Notes: a model not told the origin generated them from the letters alone. A DNA stretch of 64,000 nucleotides from Parafilimonas terrae (GCF_900115755.1 NZ_FOXQ01000012.1:62001-126000); one strand, 5' to 3'. Positions 45,098 through 55,736 are shown, counted from the first letter of the stretch. Program-made: numbers and translations.

Positions 45098-47326
45098 TTA
45101 TCTAAGTTCCTGAATAGCCGGGCTTGCAGCATATTGCGACCATAATTCATCCACTGTTTTACCGGTTATTTTTTCCCAGAAAGTGTGGTCATAAATATTA
45201 TCGCGCATTGCCGCATTAAGCTTTTTTACAAAGTCCTTATCATATTTATTTACAATCCACACAAAGAAACGCGCTGTGATGCGATAACTATTTGTGTAAG
45301 ACTGACCGGCATTAAACGGCGTTAACGACCAGTTCGCTGATGCATTGTTTACACCCAATGTATAACGCACAAAATCAGCGATGCCTTCCGTAACCCACGA
45401 GGGTAGAGAATGGTTCCTGTATGCCTGTACAATATGCATGACTTCGTGTGTAACCACATCTATATCGTTCGGATTTTGTTCGTACCATTTTGGATTGAAA
45501 CGTGTAAGGCTATCTCCGGAAGCCGCTACACCGGTATATTCGGGATCGATCACAAATGTTACCTGCTTCGGGGCAAGGGAATTATATATGGCTACTTCTT
45601 CAGGATAAATTTTAAAGAAAGCATCGATCATTTTTGCCTTCGTGCTGTCCGGGAAGGTTTGATATTTATTAATAAATATCAGCGTGTACCCATTTTTATG
45701 AATCGTATCATTTGAGACAATTCCTTCCTTACTTATGTACGACCAGTCATTTACAAAGTCTGGCTGTTTGGTTTGCGTAGTTGGTGTGGGCACATGCGTG
45801 TCGTTTATCTTTTTCATGTATCGTGCAACAAAAGTATCTGTGAACATAGCATCTCTCACATCGAAATACCCATCAGGTATTTTGATATTCTCATTAATAA
45901 GCTTACGGGCAATATTTGCAGGAATTACCAAATCGGTTGCTACACCACGTTGCCAGCCCAAAGAATCATTAAGATATTTTGTAAATACCGGGACCAGGAT
46001 ATAACACATTGAAATATCCTTGTATTTATTCAGGATTTCATCAACTTCTTTTTGATTATTATTAATAATACTTTTTAGCTGCGTGTTATTATTTCTTTCC
46101 TCATAAATATTTTTTAACAACGACGCCTGCCGCTCGTTAACATCTTTCCACTTATTATATAAAGAATGATAAACCAATGCAATGGTCTCAATTGTACCGC
46201 CTATACGATTTAAGGAATCCTGAAATTGCTTATCATGCAAAAGAGGCGCGAACAATTGATTCAGGTTATCATCCGCATTTAAAACATTTAAATAACTTGG
46301 GTATGCCTGCGCTATGGAAGCCGTTTCGCCGTCTTGCAACCCGTGTAAAAAATCAAAATAAGAAACAGGCAATTCAACGGATTTAAATTGCTGATTGGCT
46401 TGTTTCATATAAATATTATAGCTAAGCAGGTATTGATATGTGGCATATTTTATATCCAGCTTATGCATCTGGTAGATTGCCGGGCTAATTGTTTTTGTTG
46501 CATAAATAGAATCAAGCACTGCCTCCGCTTTTCTTTGCCCTGCGAGGAAATATTTTTTATACTGTTCGGGCGGCGCTCCTTTAATCTCCTCTAAATGATC
46601 TGCCGGATCAGACAAGTAAACCTGCTTTGTTTCTCTAAGAAATTGATCTTCTCTTGCCAATGCTGCACCGTTACCGCTAAAAGCAATTTCATGATTAGGT
46701 TTTATAATAACAAAGAGATGGCTGCCTGGTACAACATAAGGAAACACCGGTTGAACAGGCGTAAATGCCAGTAAAACTGTTGGGTTTGTTTGCGGTATTT
46801 CAACAGAAAAATAACCATCCGGCTGAATGGTTACAAGATAAAGTTTCTGCTGGCCTTCAAATAACTGATCTGAAGTAACAATGAAGTTTTTTGCATCGCC
46901 ATCATAATCGGCAATCAATCCGGAAAAATATATAAAGCCTTCTTTGAAAACCGGTGCAGTAAATTCCGGCAGATCGTGTGTAACATAACAATCGGATAAT
47001 TTATTTGTACAAGCTGCTGATTCGCCATCAGAAGGGTTGATTACTATTGTTGATTTTTTTATTTTAATATTCAGCGCAATCTTTTGGCCACCATCATTAA
47101 AAATTTCAATAAGCACTTGCTTATCATTCTTTTTAATGACGGCATATTTCCAAACCTGTTCATGGTACACAACAGCTTTATTGTAAAACCCGTATAACAA
47201 ATCTCCGTTTTTCTTATTGTACCATTCGCCATACAACTCCGCGGGAACAGTATCTTTCGACAGGTTTTGACCAAAGGTTTGCACAGCAGTAAAACATAGA
47301 ACAATAAACAAAATCTTCTTTACCAT
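45098..47326 (-). CDS. Large exported protein with C-terminal basic secretory protein (zincin) domain
   Basis: A 742-residue exported protein with a signal peptide (MVKKILFIVLCFTAVQTFGQ). The N-terminal half contains a beta-rich DUF4369-like segment (residues about 85-200) and long helices. The C-terminal 200 residues match the basic secretory protein family: HEVMHIVQAYRNHSLPSW carries the HExxH zinc motif (His about residue 627) and EGIADFVRYTLGV follows, as in these metallopeptidases. It starts 12 bases from the end of the glycosidase-like gene upstream, so the two form an operon in the polysaccharide locus. A protease acting on the protein part of glycoproteins is an inference from the neighbourhood. 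Confidence 0.78.
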   Translation of the reverse strand: MVKKILFIVLCFTAVQTFGQNLSKDTVPAELYGEWYNKKNGDLLYGFYNKAVVYHEQVWKYAVIKKNDKQVLIEIFNDGGQKIALNIKIKKSTIVINPSDGESAACTNKLSDCYVTHDLPEFTAPVFKEGFIYFSGLIADYDGDAKNFIVTSDQLFEGQQKLYLVTIQPDGYFSVEIPQTNPTVLLAFTPVQPVFPYVVPGSHLFVIIKPNHEIAFSGNGAALAREDQFLRETKQVYLSDPADHLEEIKGAPPEQYKKYFLAGQRKAEAVLDSIYATKTISPAIYQMHKLDIKYATYQYLLSYNIYMKQANQQFKSVELPVSYFDFLHGLQDGETASIAQAYPSYLNVLNADDNLNQLFAPLLHDKQFQDSLNRIGGTIETIALVYHSLYNKWKDVNERQASLLKNIYEERNNNTQLKSIINNNQKEVDEILNKYKDISMCYILVPVFTKYLNDSLGWQRGVATDLVIPANIARKLINENIKIPDGYFDVRDAMFTDTFVARYMKKINDTHVPTPTTQTKQPDFVNDWSYISKEGIVSNDTIHKNGYTLIFINKYQTFPDSTKAKMIDAFFKIYPEEVAIYNSLAPKQVTFVIDPEYTGVAASGDSLTRFNPKWYEQNPNDIDVVTHEVMHIVQAYRNHSLPSWVTEGIADFVRYTLGVNNASANWSLTPFNAGQSYTNSYRITARFFVWIVNKYDKDFVKKLNAAMRDNIYDHTFWEKITGKTVDELWSQYAASPAIQELR

Positions 47327-47347
47327 AGCTTGCATTTAAATTTTGTG

Positions 47348-49534
47348 TTACCACTTCAGCTGAACTTTTACGCCATCAGGGTTGTTGTCAAATTGAAGGA
47401 ATAATGTTTTGGAGCTTTCATCCCACGAAGATTGAGCATTGTTTATCACCTTACCTTTATTGTCTGTAACAATAATTTGCTTTGCATTCTCCGGCAACAA
47501 AATGCGCATTACGTTGTTTGTATTAACAGGGCTTTTTGCGATGAATGAATACGATCTTCCTTCAATCTTCTCATCGTAATTTCTTGATGCGGAAGCCAGC
47601 ACCTGCGGCTTGCTTTTATCTGCAATGCGATTAATATCAAATAACAAAGATTGCTCACCGGGCTGCACATCTTTGGATGCAAGCACCGGCAATTTTGGAT
47701 CGAAAAGATCAATTACAGGACCGTTAATATGATAGGGTTTTGCATCCGCATTTTCATCCATCACCGAAATAATATCGTAAGGACCACGCTCTAAATAAAA
47801 ATTATTTTTTGTTATAAGCTTTCCTGCTTTTGCATCTGCTTCATAAGCCTGTTGAATAATATTCATATAAGCAGTGTCGTTGTTTTGCTTCAACACAAAT
47901 TCTTTTGGATTTTCTTTTATCACATACACCGTTCCCTTACCAACTGTAAATTTTTCTTTGCCAGATAATGGGTCAATATTCAATAACTTAAACAAGTGCG
48001 CTGACGGTGTTTTGTATTGATTGTCTTTTGTATTCCACCATTCCATTACAGATTGATAAGGGTCATCATCTTTACCAACATAAATTAATACGCCGCCTTT
48101 CTTTACCCAGTCTGTAATATGCTGATGCACTTCAGGCTTATCAGGTTTCATATTACTGTAACTCATCACCAATACTTTTATCTGGCTGAGCGTAGCAGGA
48201 TAAGCAAGGTTTTCCGCATGCACGGTTTGCACGGCAATACCGCGTTTAACAAGCGGTAAAGTCTGACCGTAGAAATTAGAAAACTGCGGGTCTTCATAAC
48301 TGTTATGCGTTGGAAAACGCTGAAACATTAATGAATTGCTCATCAATACACCTATATCATTTACGCCATTTATTTTGTTGGATGATAACGGCATTTTGTT
48401 CAGCACATTTATCATCACCTGCATTTGCGTTGAATAATATTTTGGTATCAGCACAGCAGAATCGCTGTTAGCTAATTTATATGGACGTGTATATATTCTT
48501 TCGGGCCAGGGCATCACTTCGTAATTATCAACAGTGGGATATAATATTTGTGCCGTGAATGTGGCCTGGTAATTCTTTTTATAATCTGCCCAATCTCTTG
48601 GCCAGTCTTCAATAGGATCAGTTAAGAAAAATAATTTTCTTTTTGTAGGCGCCGTCATGGAAAGCATAGAACCATACTCGAGGAAGGCATTTTCAAAAAC
48701 ACGCTCTCTTTTTTTTCCATTAAAATAAACGGGCTCCCGCGAAGTGCCCGTCCAAACCTGTGCGATATAACCATCAATGCCGGGCAATGATGCAAGGCTT
48801 GCTTCAGGACTTACAATCTGCCACGATGAATAGTTAACCAGCGAATGTGTTGGTATATATACTTTCACCTCTTTACCCTTGCTTTTGCCATATTGCTTTG
48901 CATACACCGAAACCTGGTCTATAGCATTATAAAACAAATGGTATTTTAATTTATTGGAGAGATAGGTATTCTCCGGCGATGCATCTTGCGGGCGCCAGTC
49001 GAAACCATAATATTTCTTCCACTCTTCTTTAAATGGCTGGCTGTAACCGGCACGCGCCCAGAATTCAGGTTCTTCCAAAAAAATGTTGGTAATGCCTGCA
49101 TCAATAACACGCTTAATAACTTTCTCTTTCATGTAATCAATAAATGACTGCACCGGTACCACATACGGCATGTTACGACCGTGCATGATGGTATCACCTT
49201 TTATGGTTACCTGGCCCACGCCGAGATGATTTTGTCCATCCCATTTGCCCAGGAAATAATCGAAGTATTGTCCCCATGCAATGCCCGTCATAAAATCAAC
49301 CTGGTAGCCTCTTTCTTTCCACGATTTTACACGTTCTTCAAAAGGCGCCTGGTTTGTTTCACTCACACCATAAACAATAGCCGCATCTGCCCGCACATCT
49401 ATTTCCGGTATCCAAACATGCGCTGTTTGAAAGGTTGTTTTTTGTCTTGGATTTTCTTTTGCCGGATTATATGATTGCGCCATTAATGATGAAACAGTAA
49501 CGATGCAACCAATTAATATGTATATTCTTTTCAT
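47348..49534 (-). CDS. Putative glycoside hydrolase-like protein of unassigned family
   Basis: A 728-residue exported protein (signal peptide ends near MAQ). I do not recognise the family with confidence. The first 370 residues look like a TIM barrel: VDFMTGIAWGQYFDY, RNMPYVVPVQSFIDYMKEK and FLEEPEFWARAGY, where Glu154, Glu155 or Glu157 could be catalytic, as in clan GH-A enzymes. Residues about 390-560 resemble a glutamine-amidotransferase-like/trimerisation fold (GVLMSNSLMFQRF, VLVMSYSNMKPDKPEV), known from GH42 beta-galactosidases. A beta-rich C-terminus follows. Placed between SusD/surface lipoprotein and GH92, it probably degrades the same glycan. Confidence 0.6.
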   Translation of the reverse strand: MKRIYILIGCIVTVSSLMAQSYNPAKENPRQKTTFQTAHVWIPEIDVRADAAIVYGVSETNQAPFEERVKSWKERGYQVDFMTGIAWGQYFDYFLGKWDGQNHLGVGQVTIKGDTIMHGRNMPYVVPVQSFIDYMKEKVIKRVIDAGITNIFLEEPEFWARAGYSQPFKEEWKKYYGFDWRPQDASPENTYLSNKLKYHLFYNAIDQVSVYAKQYGKSKGKEVKVYIPTHSLVNYSSWQIVSPEASLASLPGIDGYIAQVWTGTSREPVYFNGKKRERVFENAFLEYGSMLSMTAPTKRKLFFLTDPIEDWPRDWADYKKNYQATFTAQILYPTVDNYEVMPWPERIYTRPYKLANSDSAVLIPKYYSTQMQVMINVLNKMPLSSNKINGVNDIGVLMSNSLMFQRFPTHNSYEDPQFSNFYGQTLPLVKRGIAVQTVHAENLAYPATLSQIKVLVMSYSNMKPDKPEVHQHITDWVKKGGVLIYVGKDDDPYQSVMEWWNTKDNQYKTPSAHLFKLLNIDPLSGKEKFTVGKGTVYVIKENPKEFVLKQNNDTAYMNIIQQAYEADAKAGKLITKNNFYLERGPYDIISVMDENADAKPYHINGPVIDLFDPKLPVLASKDVQPGEQSLLFDINRIADKSKPQVLASASRNYDEKIEGRSYSFIAKSPVNTNNVMRILLPENAKQIIVTDNKGKVINNAQSSWDESSKTLFLQFDNNPDGVKVQLKW

Positions 49535-49730
49535 CCAAATATTCTTTGATTTTTTATTTGCCGGATGGCACTCATCTGTTTATCTCCGGTGTATTAAGCT
49601 GCTTATCAAGTTTGGCTTCATACTAAACTGTAGAAAGCTATTATAAAAAAGGGCAGGGTTGATGTATGACTGCTGACCTTATTAAAATATTTAACCAAAC
49701 TGCTATTTGTTTAGGTGTAAAAAGTTTCTG

Positions 49731-50714
49731 CTAATAATACTGAAGCAATCTCCATTCTGTTATCTGGATAAGGCCAGAACCACCGTTTTCGGTGATGTAT
49801 AACCTGTAATAAGAATAGGCTTCGGTTGTACTGAAATCAAACCGGCGCGTCAGTAACCTGTCAGAAAAACTTTCGTTTGTCCGCGTATCCAAAGTTGTCC
49901 AGTTTACACCATCATTAGAGCCCTGAAACTGCCAGGTTTTAGGATCTCTTTCCGGCGCATCGTTGCCGGATGTAATTGTGTAAGCATCCAATTTCTGGGC
50001 AGAAGACAGGTGCAATTGTGTCCAGAAATTTGGATTATAATCGAATGATAAAAACTTGGTTCCATAATCATTATCTACCAATTTTTTGGAACCTTCACCG
50101 GCATCTGCACCACCGGAGTTTTCATCGCTCACCGTTAATGTGCCGGTTGATGTAAGATCTCTCGACCGGGTTAACAATGTATCAAGCTTAAAATAAGCAA
50201 TGGATAAGGATGAATCTATTGCACCTGAAGATGCGCTAACCAGGCGCACAGGCAGCAAATAGCGTACACCAAATGAGAGCTTGCTGCCATCAATCATTAT
50301 TTGCATGGAATCGGTGCTGGTTTTGCCCGCAGGAATAATACCGGTGGTGGAAGTAACGGTATAGGCATCTGCCGGTATTGCATGATAGCTGTATCCTAAA
50401 TAAGCAGCATTGCTTGCATTGTATGCTGTAACCAGCGAGGTATCAACCCGAAACTCTACTGTAATATCAGTTGAAGCGGATTTAAATCCTGAATAAGCTG
50501 CTCCAAAAGTTATTCCCTGTATTGAATCAACTTTATATATTGTCATAGTGGCCCTGTCCTGGTAGGCCTGCGGCATATAAATAGTGCCTTCCTGCGGCGA
50601 AACCAGGTCGTCATTTTTTACACAGCTTGCCATAACCAGTGCAAAAAGGAGAAATATAATTGTATTGAAGGAAAAGTTGCGTGGCAACTTTTCCTGTTTG
50701 TTTAAACAACTCAT
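49731..50714 (-). CDS. DUF1735 and F5/8 type C (discoidin) surface lipoprotein, likely glycan-binding
   Basis: A 327-residue lipoprotein with the lipobox MASC (Cys31). Residues about 40-165 form a DUF1735 domain (DITVEFRVDTSLVTAYN, IPADAYTVTS), and residues 185-327 an F5/8 type C discoidin domain (FSFDYNPNFWTQLHLSSAQ-like, PKTWQFQGSNDGVNWTTLD, YYRLYITENGG). Such proteins sit on the cell surface next to SusD in glycan loci and bind the target polysaccharide. It follows SusD by 47 bases in the same transcript. The binding specificity is unknown. No catalytic residues are seen. Confidence 0.87.
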   Translation of the reverse strand: MSCLNKQEKLPRNFSFNTIIFLLFALVMASCVKNDDLVSPQEGTIYMPQAYQDRATMTIYKVDSIQGITFGAAYSGFKSASTDITVEFRVDTSLVTAYNASNAAYLGYSYHAIPADAYTVTSTTGIIPAGKTSTDSMQIMIDGSKLSFGVRYLLPVRLVSASSGAIDSSLSIAYFKLDTLLTRSRDLTSTGTLTVSDENSGGADAGEGSKKLVDNDYGTKFLSFDYNPNFWTQLHLSSAQKLDAYTITSGNDAPERDPKTWQFQGSNDGVNWTTLDTRTNESFSDRLLTRRFDFSTTEAYSYYRLYITENGGSGLIQITEWRLLQYY

Positions 50715-50761
50715 GTATCTGTTTTTTTATTTGTGATTGAACAAAATATTATTTCAAGAAT

Positions 50762-52612
50762 TTACCATCCCGGGTTTTGCACGAGGTATTGGTCTTTTAA
50801 TATTTCATTGTTAGGTATGGGCCACAAATAATCCCTTTGTAAAAAGCGCCTTTTTTGAATCAGGGTTTTTTCATAAAAATCATCCCCATTGGCAAATACA
50901 TTCATACCATAAACATCCTGTCCCATTGTTTGCGGTGCTATTTTCCACCTGCGCAAATCAAAATAACGTACATTCTCAAAGGCAAGTTCCACCTGGCGTT
51001 CATGCCTGATTATATCCCTTATACCAGTTTGGGTTGTTGGTACCGGAATTTCACCCGTACCACCGCCATAAACCGGAATACCAGCCCTTTGCCTTATCAG
51101 GTTTACATATTTCAAAATATCGGGATTGCCGGGGTCTGTTTCATTTAAAGCTTCTGCATAGTCGAGGTAAATTTGCGCAAGCCTTAAATAAACCCAGCCT
51201 CTCCTGCTGCCATCATTTGTAAGTTGTTTGCGGATTATATAACCAGTAGAGGTTACATCCCATGTGCTTTGTATTCTTCCTGAATTACCACTTTGTTCAA
51301 AAACAGGAATTACTTCATCTGCGCTCTGCCCCTGGTTTTGCCAGTAACTTTTGTTGTAAGTAACACCAACGTAAAAACGTGCTTCCCTGTTTGTCCACTG
51401 GTTAAAGGTTGATCTTTCTTTTACATCAGAGGGAGATTTAAAATCGGAAAAACCTGAACTTTGATAATCTGAATTTGGATTGGTTATAGGATAACCATTC
51501 CTCATAAAATAAGCATCTACCATAGACTGGTTTACGGCAAGAAAGCCTGCGCCTTTTGAAACAGAACTACCGTAACCAACGAGCTTAGGTGTAATATCAT
51601 ATTGATAATCGCCAACGCCATCACACATGGCCTTGCCCCATATCCATTCTTTGTTCCAATCGTTTGTTATAACATTTTTGCAAGATTTATAAGCCGCCAC
51701 ATAAGGATCAGCATCACTTTCTGTATATAAACCGTAAGTGCCGCCGTCAACAAATTCATCTAAAAAATCTTTACCGGCCTGCACGGCAAGTTTCCATTTG
51801 TTAGGATCGTATGTCTGGTTGATAAGTTGCTGGCCATCTTTATTTTTAAGTGTTGATAATTCTGTATTACCATTAAACAAAGGGCTTGCAGCCAGCATTA
51901 ATGTTTGAAATTTGTAAGCTTTACAAACACCGGTGGTTATGCGGCCCCATTCATTATCCAAAGGCATGGCAGGAGACTGCGGGCTGCCGGCAACAGACTG
52001 TTTTATTTCATTATAAGCGCTGTCTAACTGGGTTGTTACATACAACACGCAGGAATCGAATGAGGTGCGGGGAAAGAATATTTCATCGCCTGTTCCATTT
52101 ACCGGCACCACATCTTTAAGAATAATTACAGGCCCGTACAAACGCATCATCCAATAATAAAATATGGCACGTAAAGCCCTTGCCTCGCCTTTGTAATGCA
52201 TCCTGAGCAACGCAGAAACTTCATCAGGGTTTGCGTTGTCTATTTTACTAATAAAATCGGTGGCTGTTCTTACCGGCTTGTACCAGTTTGTCCAATAAGT
52301 TCCACCTGCATTATTGTCCCATGTGCTTTGATTGAGGCTATTTGACATAACCCAGGATAAAGACCAGTAATTGGCTTCATCCGAAGCGCCTGTCCATGGG
52401 CCGGCATAACGGCTGGGCGCAAACCTGCTTGAAAATTCATCGGGTATATTCGTGTATATCTGTGCCAGGTAAGCATTGGTATTTGCAAGGGATTGAAATA
52501 TGTCTTCTTCCTGCAAAATATTATCAGGTATCTGGTCTAAAAAAGACTTTTTACAGGAACCCAACAAAACAATGCTGAATATAAATGCAACAAGTATTAT
52601 TTTATTTTTCAT
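50762..52612 (-). CDS. RagB/SusD family nutrient-uptake outer-membrane lipoprotein
   Basis: A 616-residue lipoprotein with signal sequence MKNKIILVAFIFSIVLLGSC (acylated Cys20). The SusD features are present: an N-terminal SusD-like region with KKSFLDQIPDNILQEEDIFQ, four TPR-like helix pairs and the C-terminal RagB domain with HERQVELAFENVRYFDLRRW and the final YLWPIPNNEI motif. SusD caps the SusC porin and binds the incoming oligosaccharide at the cell surface. It follows susC by 25 bases and leads to the DUF1735 lipoprotein, the usual order of a glycan-uptake locus. Confidence 0.95.
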   Translation of the reverse strand: MKNKIILVAFIFSIVLLGSCKKSFLDQIPDNILQEEDIFQSLANTNAYLAQIYTNIPDEFSSRFAPSRYAGPWTGASDEANYWSLSWVMSNSLNQSTWDNNAGGTYWTNWYKPVRTATDFISKIDNANPDEVSALLRMHYKGEARALRAIFYYWMMRLYGPVIILKDVVPVNGTGDEIFFPRTSFDSCVLYVTTQLDSAYNEIKQSVAGSPQSPAMPLDNEWGRITTGVCKAYKFQTLMLAASPLFNGNTELSTLKNKDGQQLINQTYDPNKWKLAVQAGKDFLDEFVDGGTYGLYTESDADPYVAAYKSCKNVITNDWNKEWIWGKAMCDGVGDYQYDITPKLVGYGSSVSKGAGFLAVNQSMVDAYFMRNGYPITNPNSDYQSSGFSDFKSPSDVKERSTFNQWTNREARFYVGVTYNKSYWQNQGQSADEVIPVFEQSGNSGRIQSTWDVTSTGYIIRKQLTNDGSRRGWVYLRLAQIYLDYAEALNETDPGNPDILKYVNLIRQRAGIPVYGGGTGEIPVPTTQTGIRDIIRHERQVELAFENVRYFDLRRWKIAPQTMGQDVYGMNVFANGDDFYEKTLIQKRRFLQRDYLWPIPNNEILKDQYLVQNPGW

Positions 52613-52637
52613 TACGCTTTGAATTAGGAGTTTCAGT

Positions 52638-55600
52638 TTAGAAATTCATTTGCAGGCCTATAGAGAGATTTCTTGTATTGGGATAAGTATTGCCATTGCC
52701 GGTGTTCATTTCCGGGTCCCATAATTTAAAGGGGCTCCAATACAATAAATTAACGCCTGACAGGTAAATGCGTGCATTTTTCAGCCCTATGCTTTTAAAT
52801 GAACCGCTTGGCAAATTGTATCCTATATCAAGTGTTTTAAACCTTATGAAGCTAATATCCTTCACCCACCAGGTGCTGGGCTGATTGTTGTTATTAACGG
52901 TTGTTCCTACGCCAAGACGCGGATAAAACGGGTGTTCGGCATGATTTTCTTCTGTCCACCGGTCAACAACATTGGAATAAGAATTACCATCATTACCACT
53001 GGCGGAGAGAGGTACCCTGGCAATACCGTCAAGTGTACGGTAAGCGCCTGAAACCCCCTGGAAGAAAGCGCTGATATAAAACTGGCCAACATTAAGATTC
53101 ACACCAAAACCATAGGTAAGGCTTGGCACATCGCCCCTGCTTATTTTTGTTTGATCATATATATTTACAACACCGTCTCCATTGAGGTCTTTGTATTTTA
53201 TATCCCCTACACGAGGGTTGCCCAATGCTGTCTGGTCGGCCCAGTTATCAATCTCTTTCTGGCTCTGAAACAGGCCCTCTGCCACATATCCAAATTGGGA
53301 TAAAATATTCTGCCCCCTTCTTTCCTGGTAAGGATCGGCAAAAGGCGCCTGCCTGTTTTCCAAAAGCACATCCTGGTTGTAGGAGAATGTTCCCCTGAAA
53401 GAAATGGAAGTCTTTCTGCCGAGGCTTACAGGAAGCAGTTCTACTGTTCCATCAAAACCGGAGGCATTAACTTTACCATAGTTACCAACGGGGTTGTATT
53501 GCAGGCCTGCATAGTCAGGAAAATCGGCCCTGTCAAGAAAAACACCGGTTCTTTTCGATTTGAAATAATCCAATATGAAAGTAAGTTTGTTGTTCAGCAC
53601 ATTAAACTCAAGGCCAAGGTCTTGAGTGTGTGCAGTGGCCCAGGATACATCGGCGCCATACTGTGAAATGTTTATACCAGAAATATAACCGGTATTATTG
53701 TTTGGCGTACCAAACCAAATACCTTGCGCACCGGTTGTTATCAGCGTTAAATAGCCAAAGCGCAAACCGGAACCCGGCGCACCGGCTATACCATTGGAAT
53801 AGCGCACTTTAAAGAATTGGAAGACATTGGAAAGCGGCTCAAAGAATTTTTCTTTTGAAAGCACCCAGCCCAGGCCTACTGAAGGAAAGAAGCCAAACCT
53901 TTTTGATGGTGCATAATCTTCCGACCCGTTGTAGCCAGCATTAAATTCAGCAAAATATTTATCCTTATAAGAATAAGTAACCTTGCCTGCATAGTTCTGC
54001 TGGCGGTGAGGTATATAATCGCTGAGGTTTCCGGCAAAAGGGTACAACTGGCTTAGCTGGTTATATACCAGCATTGAGTAGATATGATGATCGCCAAAAG
54101 TATTATCATATGTTACCTGCCCTTGTGCCGTAAACTGGCGGTTGGCATCATTGGCATTGCTAAAGCCCAGATTGTCTGATCCGGCAAGCATTTGTTCAAG
54201 GTTTAAAGACCCGTCATCATTATAATGATCCGCCTGGTTAAGGAAATATATACTCCTTGACCTTGTTCTGAATTGAGATGCAGAGTTCCATACATCAAAT
54301 GAATACAAACCACTTACAGATAATCCTTTAACCCAAAAACTTAAATCCTGGCTTAAAGTTGCATTGCTGGTTATTTTGGAAGTGAAAACTTTCGAATATC
54401 CTGTTTGCGTAACCGCAGCCCATGGGTTAGGTGAAGGTGTGGAACCATAGGCCAGCCCGGAAACAAGATTTCCCGGGTACATAGGTGGGTAGAAAACCGG
54501 GCTTGCATTCATCGCCTGCCCAAACGCCTGGGTGGCGCCTGCACCCGGCTGATTGAAATTGGTTATATATCCGCTTATGCCCATGAAAAACTTTGTTGTC
54601 TTAGTCCAGTTCATGTCCACATTAGAAGTAAAATTGAAGCGTTGAAAACGCGTATTGGCATCATATTTCACTTCCGGGGAAGTTTTAATCAGGGATGCCT
54701 CGTCATAATAGGAAAGTGATGTATAAAACTGTGTATTTTCCGAACCACCGGTTGCACTAAAATTAAATCGTTTATTGGATGCGGTTTTATTAAAAAGATA
54801 ATCCAGCCAGTCAACATTCGGGTACACATAATGGTTTGCAGCGGGCGAAAGCGTGCTATCCATATAATCCTGTGTAAACTGGGGCTGCAAGCCTGATGCA
54901 ACCATTGCTTCATTTTTAAGTTGCATATAAGTTGTGGCATCAGCCATATCAGGAATTTTGGTAAAAGCGGTAATGCCCTGGTTATAATTGGCCATAATGT
55001 TTACCTTACCTTGTTTTCCCCTTTTGGTTGTAATAAGAATTACACCATTTGCACCCAAAGATCCATACACTGCAGTGGCAGCAGCATCCTTTAAAATGGT
55101 AAACGTGGCTATATCTTCGGGGTCAATACTATTAAGGTCCCTGCCCTGTACGCCGTCAATAATCACAAGGGCGGAACTGCTGCTTCTTCCAAAGCTTTGA
55201 ATACCTCTTATCCAGATATCAGCAGTATTGCTTCCCGGCAAACCGGAACGCTGTACACCCACCAGGCCGGAAATGCGCCCCGCCAGCATGGTACTTATAT
55301 TGGCTACAGGATGTTGAAGGTCTTCCGCTTTTACGGTTGCCTGTGCACCAACAAGGCTCACTTTTTTCTGTTTGCCATAACCCACCACCACCACATCTTC
55401 CATACTACCGGTTGGGGCATTCATGGTTATATCAAGGTAAATACGGTCGCCAACGGCAACTGTTTGGGTGCTGTAACCCACATAAGAGAAAGAAATAGAA
55501 TCACCCTGTTGGGCGTTGATGGAAAATGCACCCTTCTCATTTGTTACAACGGTTTTACCCGTTTTCAGGTTTATGGTTGTAACGCCCTGCAACAAATTAT

Positions 55601-55736
55601 TCAGTTCGTTATGCACTACACCGGTAATGGTAAGCTCCTGTTTTGTTTGCTGGGCACTGCTTGTTGAGCCAAGCAATAAAATGAAACATAGAAAGAGCAG
55701 CAATTTGTACTTTCTTTTTTGCAAGTAAAATTTCAT
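52638..55736 (-). CDS. SusC/RagA family TonB-dependent outer-membrane transporter
   Basis: A 1032-residue outer-membrane protein that imports glycans with TonB energy. The signal peptide is followed by a carboxypeptidase-regulatory-like domain (LTITGVVHNELNNLLQGVTT), a TonB box/plug with DVVVVGYGKQKKVSLVGA and ILKDAAATAVYGSLGANGVI, and a 22-strand beta barrel to the terminal phenylalanine (LSIGLQMNF). The TTG start at 55754 is dropped for the ATG at 55736. SusC pairs with the SusD protein downstream. The regulator gene upstream reads on the same strand, with 237 bases between. Confidence 0.95.
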   Translation of the reverse strand: MKFYLQKRKYKLLLFLCFILLLGSTSSAQQTKQELTITGVVHNELNNLLQGVTTINLKTGKTVVTNEKGAFSINAQQGDSISFSYVGYSTQTVAVGDRIYLDITMNAPTGSMEDVVVVGYGKQKKVSLVGAQATVKAEDLQHPVANISTMLAGRISGLVGVQRSGLPGSNTADIWIRGIQSFGRSSSSALVIIDGVQGRDLNSIDPEDIATFTILKDAAATAVYGSLGANGVILITTKRGKQGKVNIMANYNQGITAFTKIPDMADATTYMQLKNEAMVASGLQPQFTQDYMDSTLSPAANHYVYPNVDWLDYLFNKTASNKRFNFSATGGSENTQFYTSLSYYDEASLIKTSPEVKYDANTRFQRFNFTSNVDMNWTKTTKFFMGISGYITNFNQPGAGATQAFGQAMNASPVFYPPMYPGNLVSGLAYGSTPSPNPWAAVTQTGYSKVFTSKITSNATLSQDLSFWVKGLSVSGLYSFDVWNSASQFRTRSRSIYFLNQADHYNDDGSLNLEQMLAGSDNLGFSNANDANRQFTAQGQVTYDNTFGDHHIYSMLVYNQLSQLYPFAGNLSDYIPHRQQNYAGKVTYSYKDKYFAEFNAGYNGSEDYAPSKRFGFFPSVGLGWVLSKEKFFEPLSNVFQFFKVRYSNGIAGAPGSGLRFGYLTLITTGAQGIWFGTPNNNTGYISGINISQYGADVSWATAHTQDLGLEFNVLNNKLTFILDYFKSKRTGVFLDRADFPDYAGLQYNPVGNYGKVNASGFDGTVELLPVSLGRKTSISFRGTFSYNQDVLLENRQAPFADPYQERRGQNILSQFGYVAEGLFQSQKEIDNWADQTALGNPRVGDIKYKDLNGDGVVNIYDQTKISRGDVPSLTYGFGVNLNVGQFYISAFFQGVSGAYRTLDGIARVPLSASGNDGNSYSNVVDRWTEENHAEHPFYPRLGVGTTVNNNNQPSTWWVKDISFIRFKTLDIGYNLPSGSFKSIGLKNARIYLSGVNLLYWSPFKLWDPEMNTGNGNTYPNTRNLSIGLQMNF

